From JALZCH01 sp036400075 (GTDB taxonomy: Bacteria; Acidobacteriota; Blastocatellia; Pyrinomonadales; Pyrinomonadaceae), in the NCBI GenBank assembly GCA_036400075.1, contig DASWLV010000262.1, forward strand, positions 1-27,690: 27,690 nt of DNA, written 5' to 3'. The notes under the pieces are model-generated. The model saw only the letters and a program-made list of their open reading frames with translations, had not been told where the DNA came from and made no database searches. Positions 6,898 to 13,090 of this stretch are shown piece after piece; positions within the stretch are counted from its first letter, which is position 1, and every line of letters starts with the position of its first letter. Position numbers and translations under genes: made by a program.

Positions 6898-7977
6898 ATG
6901 TCCTTTTTAAAACTTGAAAATTTATCTAAGCACTCAGGCGATTTATGGATAATGCGCGACGTTTCGCTCGAAATCGAGCAAGGCGAGATTTTCGGGCTTC
7001 TCGGCGCATCCGGTTCTGGAAAATCAACTCTGTTGCGTTTAATTGCCGGACTGGACGCGCCGAATTCGGGGACAATTTTAATCGGCGGCAGCGAGATAAC
7101 TCACCTCGCTCCAGAAAAACGCGGTTTCGCTACAATTTTTCAAAGCGAGATTTTATCACCGCGTTCAAGTGTCGGGGAAAATATTGCTCTCAATCTAAAA
7201 GCTCGCAAAATGTCAAAAGATGAAATCAAACAAAAAATTGCCGATGTTTTAAATTTATTTGAACTCTCCGATTTCGAATCGCGCCGTGTAGATGAATTGT
7301 CCGGCGGACAAAAGCAGATTGTCGCCCTGGCGCTGGTAATTGCCTCCGCGCCTCAGCTTTTGCTGCTCGATGCTCCGCTCACAAATCTTGATCCGGGTTT
7401 GCGCGAAAAAACTCTCGAAATTCTCAAAGATTGGATTAAAGAATCAAATACGACCGTCATTTACGCAACTCAAAACCAGGAGGAAGCATTTGCTTTTTGC
7501 GACCGCGTTGCCGTCCTCGAAAATGGAGAAATTCCGCAAATCGGCACGCCAATCGAAATTTACGCTCAACCCGCAACGACGGCTGTCGCCGCATTCATCG
7601 GCAGAAACAATTTGATTCGAGCGGCGCGGCTAAATTCAAACAAAGAGGCTTTATCCGAATTTCAAACCATTGAAGGCGATCATCGGCTGTTTGTTGATAA
7701 CGTCGAAAAACGAAGGCTCGGCTCAATCAACCAAATCGTCACTTTAATGATTCGCCCGGAAAATCTGATTCTCACATTCGGCGCCGCATTTCCCGAAGAT
7801 AATTTATTAAAAGCCGAAATTACTGAAATCAATCATTTCGGTGCGACGACTCGAATCCGGCTTGATGCAGACGGATTAAAGCTCGAAGCGCTTGTTATTC
7901 GCTTGATCGGCTTAAACGTCGGCGATGTTTGTCTGGTTGGGATGCCGCCGAATCGAATTAAAGTTTTAAAAGATTAA
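6898..7977 (+). CDS. Degenerate ABC transporter ATP-binding protein with TOBE-type C-terminus
   Basis: 359 residues, organised like PotA/MalK/FbpC importers: an ATPase domain (about 1-235) and a C-terminal TOBE-like region (about 280-355, e.g. MIRPENLIL and EITEINHFGATTRIRL). Walker A GASGSGKST (36-44), Q82 and LSGGQ (134-138) are intact. Two catalytic positions are not: Walker B reads LLLLDAPLTNLD, with Ala159 where the catalytic Glu should be, and the H-loop reads YATQNQEEA, with Gln192 in place of the near-invariant His. The usual R-V-A-L-A-R after the signature is also changed (QIVALALVIA). Nucleotide binding may remain while hydrolysis should be poor. No permease or binding-protein gene is adjacent. 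It could be a regulatory or structural ATP-binding subunit, or a decaying gene kept in frame. Confidence 0.85.
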   Translation: MSFLKLENLSKHSGDLWIMRDVSLEIEQGEIFGLLGASGSGKSTLLRLIAGLDAPNSGTILIGGSEITHLAPEKRGFATIFQSEILSPRSSVGENIALNLKARKMSKDEIKQKIADVLNLFELSDFESRRVDELSGGQKQIVALALVIASAPQLLLLDAPLTNLDPGLREKTLEILKDWIKESNTTVIYATQNQEEAFAFCDRVAVLENGEIPQIGTPIEIYAQPATTAVAAFIGRNNLIRAARLNSNKEALSEFQTIEGDHRLFVDNVEKRRLGSINQIVTLMIRPENLILTFGAAFPEDNLLKAEITEINHFGATTRIRLDADGLKLEALVIRLIGLNVGDVCLVGMPPNRIKVLKD

Positions 7978-8001
7978 TTACCTTAAAGCCGATTTTTGGG
8001 C

Positions 8002-8337
8002 TTAACTTTCAGCGTGAAAAATTGTTCTAGCCGTTACTAAGATTGATTCTTCATTTAAAACTTCGTAAGCTGCTTCTTTGATTTCATCGAGATAAACGCC
8101 GATTTCATTTTGGTATTCCGCCAAATTCAATGGCAGATCGGCGTAAACCAAATTCATTTTCTCGATTTCTTTTTCGCCGGAATCGGACAAAAATCTGCCC
8201 TCAAATCCGCGTAGCACGGTCGCCCCACCGAATGCTTCGGTAAATTCGTCGGCAAAAGCGTCCAGGAGATTTTGGTAATTGGCTTCGGCGCGGTCCGGCA
8301 CGTAAATCTCAATTCTGACTTTTTCTGATAGCGGCAA
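8002..8337 (-). CDS. Small acidic orphan protein
   Basis: 111 residues, soluble and acidic. The start is a TTG preceded by GGAG seven bases upstream (GGAGAAATTCG then TTG); no better ATG lies nearby. The protein alternates predicted strands and helices: VRIEIYVPDR, a helix NYQNLLDAFADEFTEAFGG, strands around TVLRGFEGRFL and MNLVYADLPL, then YLDEIKEAAYEVLNEESILV, ending in FHAES. That layout suggests a small ferredoxin-like alpha/beta fold, but I recognise no named family and propose no function. It converges on the ABC gene at 6898-7977 with a 24-base gap, and a tiny possible upstream ORF overlaps its start. Confidence 0.65.
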   Translation of the reverse strand: MPLSEKVRIEIYVPDRAEANYQNLLDAFADEFTEAFGGATVLRGFEGRFLSDSGEKEIEKMNLVYADLPLNLAEYQNEIGVYLDEIKEAAYEVLNEESILVTARTIFHAES

Positions 8338-8428
8338 CGAATTTCTCCTTTCGCCGTCTAAACTCGCGCATTTTTCGCAGAGCCTTTTCTATTTCTTCGG
8401 CTTTTTTCTTTTTTTCTTTTTCGCTCAT
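8309..8428 (-). CDS. Possible 39-residue lysine/glutamate-rich leader peptide
   Basis: An ATG at 8428 opens 39 codons ending at TGA 8309-8311. The peptide begins MSEKEKKKKAEEIEKALRK and ends AIRKSQN; it is almost wholly charged and helical. It overlaps the start of the 111-residue gene by 29 bases in another frame, and the ribosome site of that gene lies inside it, so it could act by translational coupling. The upstream ribosome site is weak and A-rich sequence makes such ORFs by chance, so this is a tentative call. Confidence 0.3.
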   Translation of the reverse strand: MSEKEKKKKAEEIEKALRKMREFRRRKEKFVAAIRKSQN

Positions 8429-8471
8429 TGCGGATTATTTTTGCATTTTTTGGCTAAAATCGTAAATAAAA

Positions 8472-9107
8472 ATGCAAAACGAAATTCTGATTGTCACCGA
8501 AGAAAATTATTCAGATTTTATCCGAGCTTTATGCGACCGCGACCGGGATTTGCGAAACGTGGTCGAAAATTTCGGCGAGCCGCCGATTTGGATTCGACCT
8601 GCGGGTTTTCCGACGCTCGTTCACATCGTACTCGAACAACAAGTCTCGCTCGCTTCCGCGCGCGCGGCTTACGAAAAATTAAAACGAGCAATCGGCGAAG
8701 GTTTTACGCCCGAATCGTTTTTACTGCTTTCCGATGATGAATTAAAATCGTGCGGTTTCAGCCGCCAGAAAATTATCTATACCAGAAATCTTGCGACGGC
8801 AATCGTCGCCGGAGATTTGGATTTAACGGCTTTGGAGAATTTATCCGATGACGCCGTAAAAAAAGAATTAATTAAGCTCAAAGGCATCGGGCGCTGGACT
8901 GCCGATGTTTATTTGCTGATGTGCCTGTGCCGTGCCGATGCTTTTCCCGTCGGAGATTTGGGTTTAATAGTCGGCACGCAGGAAGTAAAAAATCTCGAAC
9001 AACGCCCGACCCCGAATGAGCTTGAGTTAATCGGCGAAATTTGGAAACCGCTGCGCGCCGTCGCCGCCAGAATAATCTGGCATCATTATCTCAGTCGAAG
9101 AAATTAA
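8472..9107 (+). CDS. DNA-3-methyladenine glycosylase II (AlkA-type, HhH-GPD)
   Basis: 211 residues, a compact AlkA-type glycosylase lacking the N-terminal beta domain of E. coli AlkA. Seen: PTLVHIVLEQQVSLASARA (47-65), SRQKIIYTRNLA, the helix-hairpin-helix LKGIGRWTADVYLL (136-149) and the catalytic aspartate of the GPD motif in FPVGDLGL (D162). The enzyme removes alkylated purines such as 3-methyladenine and 7-methylguanine from DNA, leaving an abasic site for base-excision repair. It is divergent from the minus-strand small genes on its left, and no other repair genes lie nearby. A 91-base near-palindrome follows the stop. Confidence 0.88.
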   Translation: MQNEILIVTEENYSDFIRALCDRDRDLRNVVENFGEPPIWIRPAGFPTLVHIVLEQQVSLASARAAYEKLKRAIGEGFTPESFLLLSDDELKSCGFSRQKIIYTRNLATAIVAGDLDLTALENLSDDAVKKELIKLKGIGRWTADVYLLMCLCRADAFPVGDLGLIVGTQEVKNLEQRPTPNELELIGEIWKPLRAVAARIIWHHYLSRRN

Positions 9108-9152
9108 GTTCGGTATTTCTAATGCAAATTTCAATTAGTCGAAATACAAAAA

Positions 9153-9243
9153 ACAAAGAATTAACAGGGATAAAAAGGATGAAAGGGATTGATAATAACA
9201 AGAAATATCCCCTTCATTCCTTTCATCCCTGTTAATTCTTTGT
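9153..9243. repeat. 91-base near-palindrome between convergent genes
   Basis: A perfect 19-base inverted repeat, ACAAAGAATTAACAGGGAT (9153-9171) against 9225-9243, encloses further imperfect pairing of AAAAAGGATGAAAGGG with the CCCCTTCATTCCTTTC side, leaving a small loop near 9190-9205. The whole forms one long stem. It lies between the convergent alkA-like gene and the nucleotidyltransferase gene. It may be a bidirectional terminator, but the purine-rich GGGATnnAnnGGATGAAAGGG layout and length look more like a dispersed intergenic palindrome. Confidence 0.75.
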
Positions 9244-9266
9244 ATCTCACGTTTATGAAATGTGAT

Positions 9267-10145
9267 CTATTTCTTTATTTTTGATTGAAGCTGCGATTTT
9301 GTTCGATTGATTGAGGGAATCAATCGTTGGAAAATATTAATAATTTGATAAGGCAGCCTGGGAAAATTGTTTAAAGGCGCGTTTGCGTAAAGCGAAGCGA
9401 CCAGCGGATTGGGCGGAAATCTTTTTTTTAATTGCCGCCAAACTTCTCGCCGGTCGTCCATCACTTGTTCAAGCGGCATAAATTTAACCGGGTCGTTCCA
9501 TTCTTTTTCCAGCGTTCGCAGCATCCATTTCGGAATCAGCCGCGGATTTTTCACTTCTTCGGCTATCGGCGTGTCTTCAACATTCAGATCGGTGTGGCGA
9601 TGAGCGACGGCAATTGCCGCGATAATCCATTTTCGCCGCTTTTCACCGTTTGTTACTAAAAATCTGTCCCAATCGAAATCCGCCGGGCGGTTTTTCACGC
9701 CATAATGTATGTCCCACAATCTTTGTTTGAAAATACCGCCGTCGCGCAGCCAGTGAACCGCTATTAAGCGCAGATGGTCTTCGTGACGCAAAACCCGGAC
9801 TTTGATGTCGTTTAATTCGACCAGCCGGGAATTTTCAAACAAATTTTCAAATGAAAGGTTGTCGAATTGCCCCAAACCGCAATGAAGATCAATCGGCAAT
9901 TTGCCGCTCAAATGACGGTTTTTTAATTCGAGGGCTTTTGGAAAAACATCGGGATTAACCGCCAAATCCGCGTCGGCGGAAAAACGCTCGTGCGGATTCG
10001 GATAAAACCGCGCAATCGCCCAGCCTTTGATCAGAATCGGCTCGATTTCGTGTTCACGAAAAAAAACGAAGGCGCGGCGGATTCTCTCCGCCTGCACCTT
10101 CGTCATCAATTGAAATAAATTTTCCTGCTCCGAACCGTTACTCAT
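9267..10145 (-). CDS. Nucleotidyltransferase family protein (NTP_transf_5-like)
   Basis: 292 residues. The N-terminal half shows the minimal nucleotidyltransferase motif of the PF14907-like group: PILIKGWAIARFYP (K40-G41) followed by ERFSADADLAV with D58 and D60 as candidate metal ligands, then IDLHCGL, and VLRHEDHLRLIAVHWLRDGG, where the family has a conserved His-rich helix. The C-terminal part is helical and basic. Members are found next to HprK-like kinases in paeninodin-type lasso peptide clusters and in kinase/PqqD sets near polysaccharide loci; the true substrate is unknown. Here it is the last gene of such a trio, 50 bases after the PqqD gene. The group may nucleotidylate a peptide, protein or sugar; that is inference. 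Confidence 0.8.
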   Translation of the reverse strand: MSNGSEQENLFQLMTKVQAERIRRAFVFFREHEIEPILIKGWAIARFYPNPHERFSADADLAVNPDVFPKALELKNRHLSGKLPIDLHCGLGQFDNLSFENLFENSRLVELNDIKVRVLRHEDHLRLIAVHWLRDGGIFKQRLWDIHYGVKNRPADFDWDRFLVTNGEKRRKWIIAAIAVAHRHTDLNVEDTPIAEEVKNPRLIPKWMLRTLEKEWNDPVKFMPLEQVMDDRREVWRQLKKRFPPNPLVASLYANAPLNNFPRLPYQIINIFQRLIPSINRTKSQLQSKIKK

Positions 10146-10195
10146 AAAAACAGCGCATTCGTTTACAACATACGCTGTTTAGAATTTAATTCAAA

Positions 10196-10741
10196 TTAGG
10201 CTTGCTGACAGACTCCCTGATTTGAACCCGGTTGGATATTGTTGCAAGCACAAGCTCCGGTGCATCCTGTAAACGATCCGGGACAAGTTATAGCAAAAGC
10301 GCCGTTATTAGTAGTCGAACAAGTACAGGCAGCGCCCGCGTTCGAACAAACGCTGGCTGCTTGTGCCGCAGTCGGCGCGGTCAATGAAGCGACAACCGGC
10401 AGAGCAACCAACGAAGCCAGCGCAACGCGGCGCATAGCTTCGCGGCGCGTTAAACCATTAGTAGGTGCGGTTAATTTTTGCTCAAGCAATTCATCTTTGC
10501 CGAGCTGGTCAATTGCCAGCCAGACAAAATCATCGCTGACTGGTGTTTTAAATTCATTTTTTAGAATTGCGGCAATATCAGAAATTGAATTGCTGCCGTC
10601 ACAATTTTTCCACACAGCGGCGGCAGATTTATTTAAACAGTGAGCCTTATTTGTGTTTAAATCGTAAACCAACACTTCATCGGGCATTTCCTGAACGACC
10701 AGTCCTTCGTGTCGAGCAACCGGTTTTTGTAAATTTTGCAT
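10196..10741 (-). CDS. PqqD-domain protein with internal Tat-like signal and Cys-rich tail
   Basis: 181 residues from ATG 10741, chosen because AGGAGG sits six bases upstream; the frame extends five codons further without a site. Three parts are visible. (1) Residues 5-92 are a PqqD-like winged-helix domain (VLVYDLNTNKAHCLNKSAAAVW, then DGSNSISDIAAILKNEF), the fold that binds RiPP leader peptides. (2) Residues 97-128 hold TRREAMRR, a hydrophobic core VALASLVALPVVASL and an AAQA-type cleavage site, that is, a Tat-like signal in the middle of the chain. (3) Residues 129-181 form a Ser/Gly/Asn/Ala-rich tail with eight cysteines (C132, C139, C141, C153, C160, C164, C166, C178). The fusion suggests a carrier joined to its own exported Cys-rich peptide; alternatives are a membrane-anchored PqqD or metal-binding tail. 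Confidence 0.85.
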   Translation of the reverse strand: MQNLQKPVARHEGLVVQEMPDEVLVYDLNTNKAHCLNKSAAAVWKNCDGSNSISDIAAILKNEFKTPVSDDFVWLAIDQLGKDELLEQKLTAPTNGLTRREAMRRVALASLVALPVVASLTAPTAAQAASVCSNAGAACTCSTTNNGAFAITCPGSFTGCTGACACNNIQPGSNQGVCQQA

Positions 10742-10800
10742 TCTTTTCCTCCTCAAACAATCAAAAGCAGTATAGTTTTTAGTTTATTTATCGAACTTTT

Positions 10801-11631
10801 TCAAGCGAAAATCGCGTTTTTTGTCAAAACTTTTTTAATTTCTTTGGAAACCGCTTCGGCGTCTCCTCTTTTACCTTTCAAAATTAAAGCATTTTCTACG
10901 GCGCGAGGCAAGATTTTTAATGCCAGCCGAGGATTCGTCCGCGCCGAAACCGTGTTTGCCAGCAGTTCTAAAACGCCTTCTCCCTTGCTCAATCGCTCCG
11001 GCTGCCAGCGAGCGTCCTTTTCATATTCGGTCACAACGATTGCTTTCGCTTTAATCGGCTTTGTCCCCTGTCGCCCGCCAAACGTTTCTACCGGTTGATC
11101 AATCTGTTTTCCAAATGCCCAAGGCTCTCTCACGGAAAGCGGCTTTGGAAACGGATGCAAAAAGCCTAATTCGTCAAAGATCGCATACTCGTCCGAGTAA
11201 TAAACAGCACCGTTTTGCACCAAAGCTGCGGTCAACGTCGTTTTCCCTGCGCGGCTTCTTCCCGGAACAATTACAGCCGAATCTTCAAATGCGACCGCTC
11301 CGGCGTGAACGAAAACCAGATGCGGCGAAAATTCCGCGACTGTCAATCGCAAAGCAATTTCGATTAAATGCAGCGACTGTGAGTAATCCCCGTCGCAAGC
11401 CTGCTGCTCCGAATTGCGGTAAAATTCGCTGATTCTTTCTTGTCCATCGTCCCAGATTACCGCAAATAAAAAATCAATCGGTTTTTCTCTTGAGATGACG
11501 CAGCTTGCGGGCGGCAGCAAATTTTCAATTTCGGTTAATAAATCGAACCGATTTGTGCGAATTTCGATTGAAACTCCGTATGAGCTGAAAGCAAAACCAA
11601 ACGGTAAATCTTGACTTTCGATAAATTGCAT
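10801..11631 (-). CDS. HPr kinase-like P-loop kinase (HprK-related)
   Basis: 276 residues. The core resembles the C-terminal catalytic domain of HPr(Ser) kinase and the HprK-related kinases of RiPP and polysaccharide loci: HLVFVHAGAVAFEDSAVIVPG, then P-loop GRSRAGKTT (124-132), then YYSDEYAIFD with S146-D147-E148 at the catalytic acidic position, and FPKPLSVRE. The N-terminal 100 residues are a separate, poorly conserved region. Such kinases phosphorylate a protein or peptide hydroxyl; lasso-peptide kinases of this type act on the precursor C-terminus. It is the first gene of the trio, 59 bases upstream of the PqqD-fusion gene, whose tail has several Ser and Thr that could be substrates. That partnership is inferred from position. 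Confidence 0.8.
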   Translation of the reverse strand: MQFIESQDLPFGFAFSSYGVSIEIRTNRFDLLTEIENLLPPASCVISREKPIDFLFAVIWDDGQERISEFYRNSEQQACDGDYSQSLHLIEIALRLTVAEFSPHLVFVHAGAVAFEDSAVIVPGRSRAGKTTLTAALVQNGAVYYSDEYAIFDELGFLHPFPKPLSVREPWAFGKQIDQPVETFGGRQGTKPIKAKAIVVTEYEKDARWQPERLSKGEGVLELLANTVSARTNPRLALKILPRAVENALILKGKRGDAEAVSKEIKKVLTKNAIFA

Positions 11632-11703
11632 TACCGTTTGATTATTTTATCTAATAAACGCTTCAAACCGTAAAAATAACATAAATTTCGGTCTGTTGCC
11701 GAA

Positions 11704-11732
11704 AAACTAACATTTTTATCACGCCGCGTCAA
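11704..11732 (-). promoter_or_regulatory. Possible sigma-70-like promoter for the kinase-PqqD-NTase cassette
   Basis: On the minus strand TTGACG (11732-11727) is followed after 17 bases by TAGTTT (11709-11704), about 70 bases before the kinase ATG. The -35 box and spacing are good and the -10 box is poor (three of six consensus bases). A short stem, TTTCGG/CCGAAA (11686-11704), lies just downstream. The call is tentative, but the 145-base gap makes an independent promoter plausible. Confidence 0.25.
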
Positions 11733-11776
11733 TCGTCTTTTTCATTAAACAACTTTTCACGCCTCAAACGCGAGTC

Positions 11777-13024
11777 CTAGTTTCCCCGTTTTTTCCGGCG
11801 ATTTTCGGCGACGGTTTTGATTAAATTTTCGTATTCCGCGATTACTTTATTTTTGCTCAGATATTTTAATAAAAAATCTCTGCCGTTCGTTCCGAGCTTG
11901 CTCAGCTCTTCTTTCGACATTCGACACATTTCGTCAATCGCTTCCGCCAATTTTTCCGAATCGTCCGGCTCGACCGTCAAACCTGCGCCGGCTTCTTTGA
12001 TTAAATCTTCCGACGCGCCGCCCGCCGACATTAAAATCGGTTTTCCGCTCGCCAGATAAGCGACCGTTTTTGACGGAATCACGAATTTGGTAAACTCGCT
12101 TTTCTTTAAATTTATTAAAAGCGCGTCTGCCGCCGCCATAAACGCGGGCATTCGCTCAATCGGCTGGCGGTCAACGAATTGCAATTTGTCGCCGACTTTT
12201 AATTCTTCGGCTATTCTTTCCAGCCGCGGCTTATCGGTTCCGTCGCCGACGAAAACGATCCTGGCTTTTCCGTTCGGAATGCGTCTGGCGGCTTCGACGA
12301 CCGAATCCAAACCTTGAACGATTCCCAGGTTTCCGGCGAATAAAACGATAAACTCGTCCTGCCAGTTCATCTCCTGCCTCAGCCGTTCGCGCTCGGCGCT
12401 CCCGGCTTCGGCAAACATCTGTTCGTCAATCCAATGCGGCAAAATCGCAATCCGCTCTTCTTTGACTCCGCGCTCGACGAAATAATCGCGTCCCGCTTCG
12501 GTTTGAACAATCAAATGATCGGCTTGGCTACAAACCCATTTTTCCAGTCTGCGAATTATTTTAATCGTCAGGCTGCCTTCCTTGACCATTCCCGACAAAA
12601 CCGTAAAATGCCCCCAAATATCCTGCACGTCGTAAATAAACGGCACGCGCTTTATTTTTGAGATAGCCCACGCCGCCAGCCCAATCGTCAGCGGCGGATG
12701 CCAGACATACATCACGTCAACTTTGGGCGTGAAAAAAGCGCCGAGTGGCGCGCTGACCATAAAAGACAGGTAATTCACCATTCTCAAAAACGGCTTTGTG
12801 CTGTGATAAGGCATTTCAAAAAGCCGAAGAACCGGAATTTTTCCGATTTTTTCGCGCATCATCAAACCGAGCTTGTAACCTTTGGCGAGCGTTCCGGTCG
12901 GGTAATGCGGATAACCTGTCAAAACGCAGACTTCGTGACCGTCATCGGCTAATTTCTCAGCCAATTCGTGAGGTTTCGGAATCGGCTCAGGATAATAATA
13001 TTGCGAGAAAATCAGGACGCGCAT
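11777..13024 (-). CDS. Glycosyltransferase family 4, WbuB-like
   Basis: 415 residues. A GT-B fold is clear: N-terminal MRVLIFSQYYYPEPIPKPHE, a middle FIYDVQDIWGHFTVLSG block, HLIVQTEAGRDYFVERGV, then the C-terminal nucleotide-sugar domain with IVLFAGNLGIVQGLDSVVEA, ARIVFVGDGTDKPRLE and IPSKTVAYLASGKPILMSAGG. This layout, in particular IYDVQDIWP/G and the PSKT...A..GKPI block, is that of the WbuB group, which includes N-acetyl-L-fucosamine transferases of O-antigen assembly. The gene just upstream encodes an FnlC/WbjD-type epimerase that would make UDP-L-FucNAc, as in E. coli O26, where fnlC and wbuB are neighbours. That pairing supports, but does not prove, FucNAc transfer. It is the last gene of the polysaccharide run. 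Confidence 0.85.
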   Translation of the reverse strand: MRVLIFSQYYYPEPIPKPHELAEKLADDGHEVCVLTGYPHYPTGTLAKGYKLGLMMREKIGKIPVLRLFEMPYHSTKPFLRMVNYLSFMVSAPLGAFFTPKVDVMYVWHPPLTIGLAAWAISKIKRVPFIYDVQDIWGHFTVLSGMVKEGSLTIKIIRRLEKWVCSQADHLIVQTEAGRDYFVERGVKEERIAILPHWIDEQMFAEAGSAERERLRQEMNWQDEFIVLFAGNLGIVQGLDSVVEAARRIPNGKARIVFVGDGTDKPRLERIAEELKVGDKLQFVDRQPIERMPAFMAAADALLINLKKSEFTKFVIPSKTVAYLASGKPILMSAGGASEDLIKEAGAGLTVEPDDSEKLAEAIDEMCRMSKEELSKLGTNGRDFLLKYLSKNKVIAEYENLIKTVAENRRKKRGN

Positions 13025-13090
13025 TTTTGAATTGCTGAAACAGACACATAGTTATACTACAAAGCCGCATTTGTTACCAATTAAATTGGT

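Noticed and set aside
7983..8005. Short stem (TTAAAGCC/GGCTTAA) at the ABC ATPase and orphan gene junction
   Set aside because: Only about five clean base pairs; the T-run is in the loop and not after the stem, so it is not a convincing terminator.
9267..11631. Reading the cassette as a complete lasso peptide cluster
   Set aside because: There is no asparagine-synthetase-like cyclase, no transglutaminase-like protease and no short precursor gene with a lasso core in the window; only the kinase, PqqD-like and nucleotidyltransferase parts are present.
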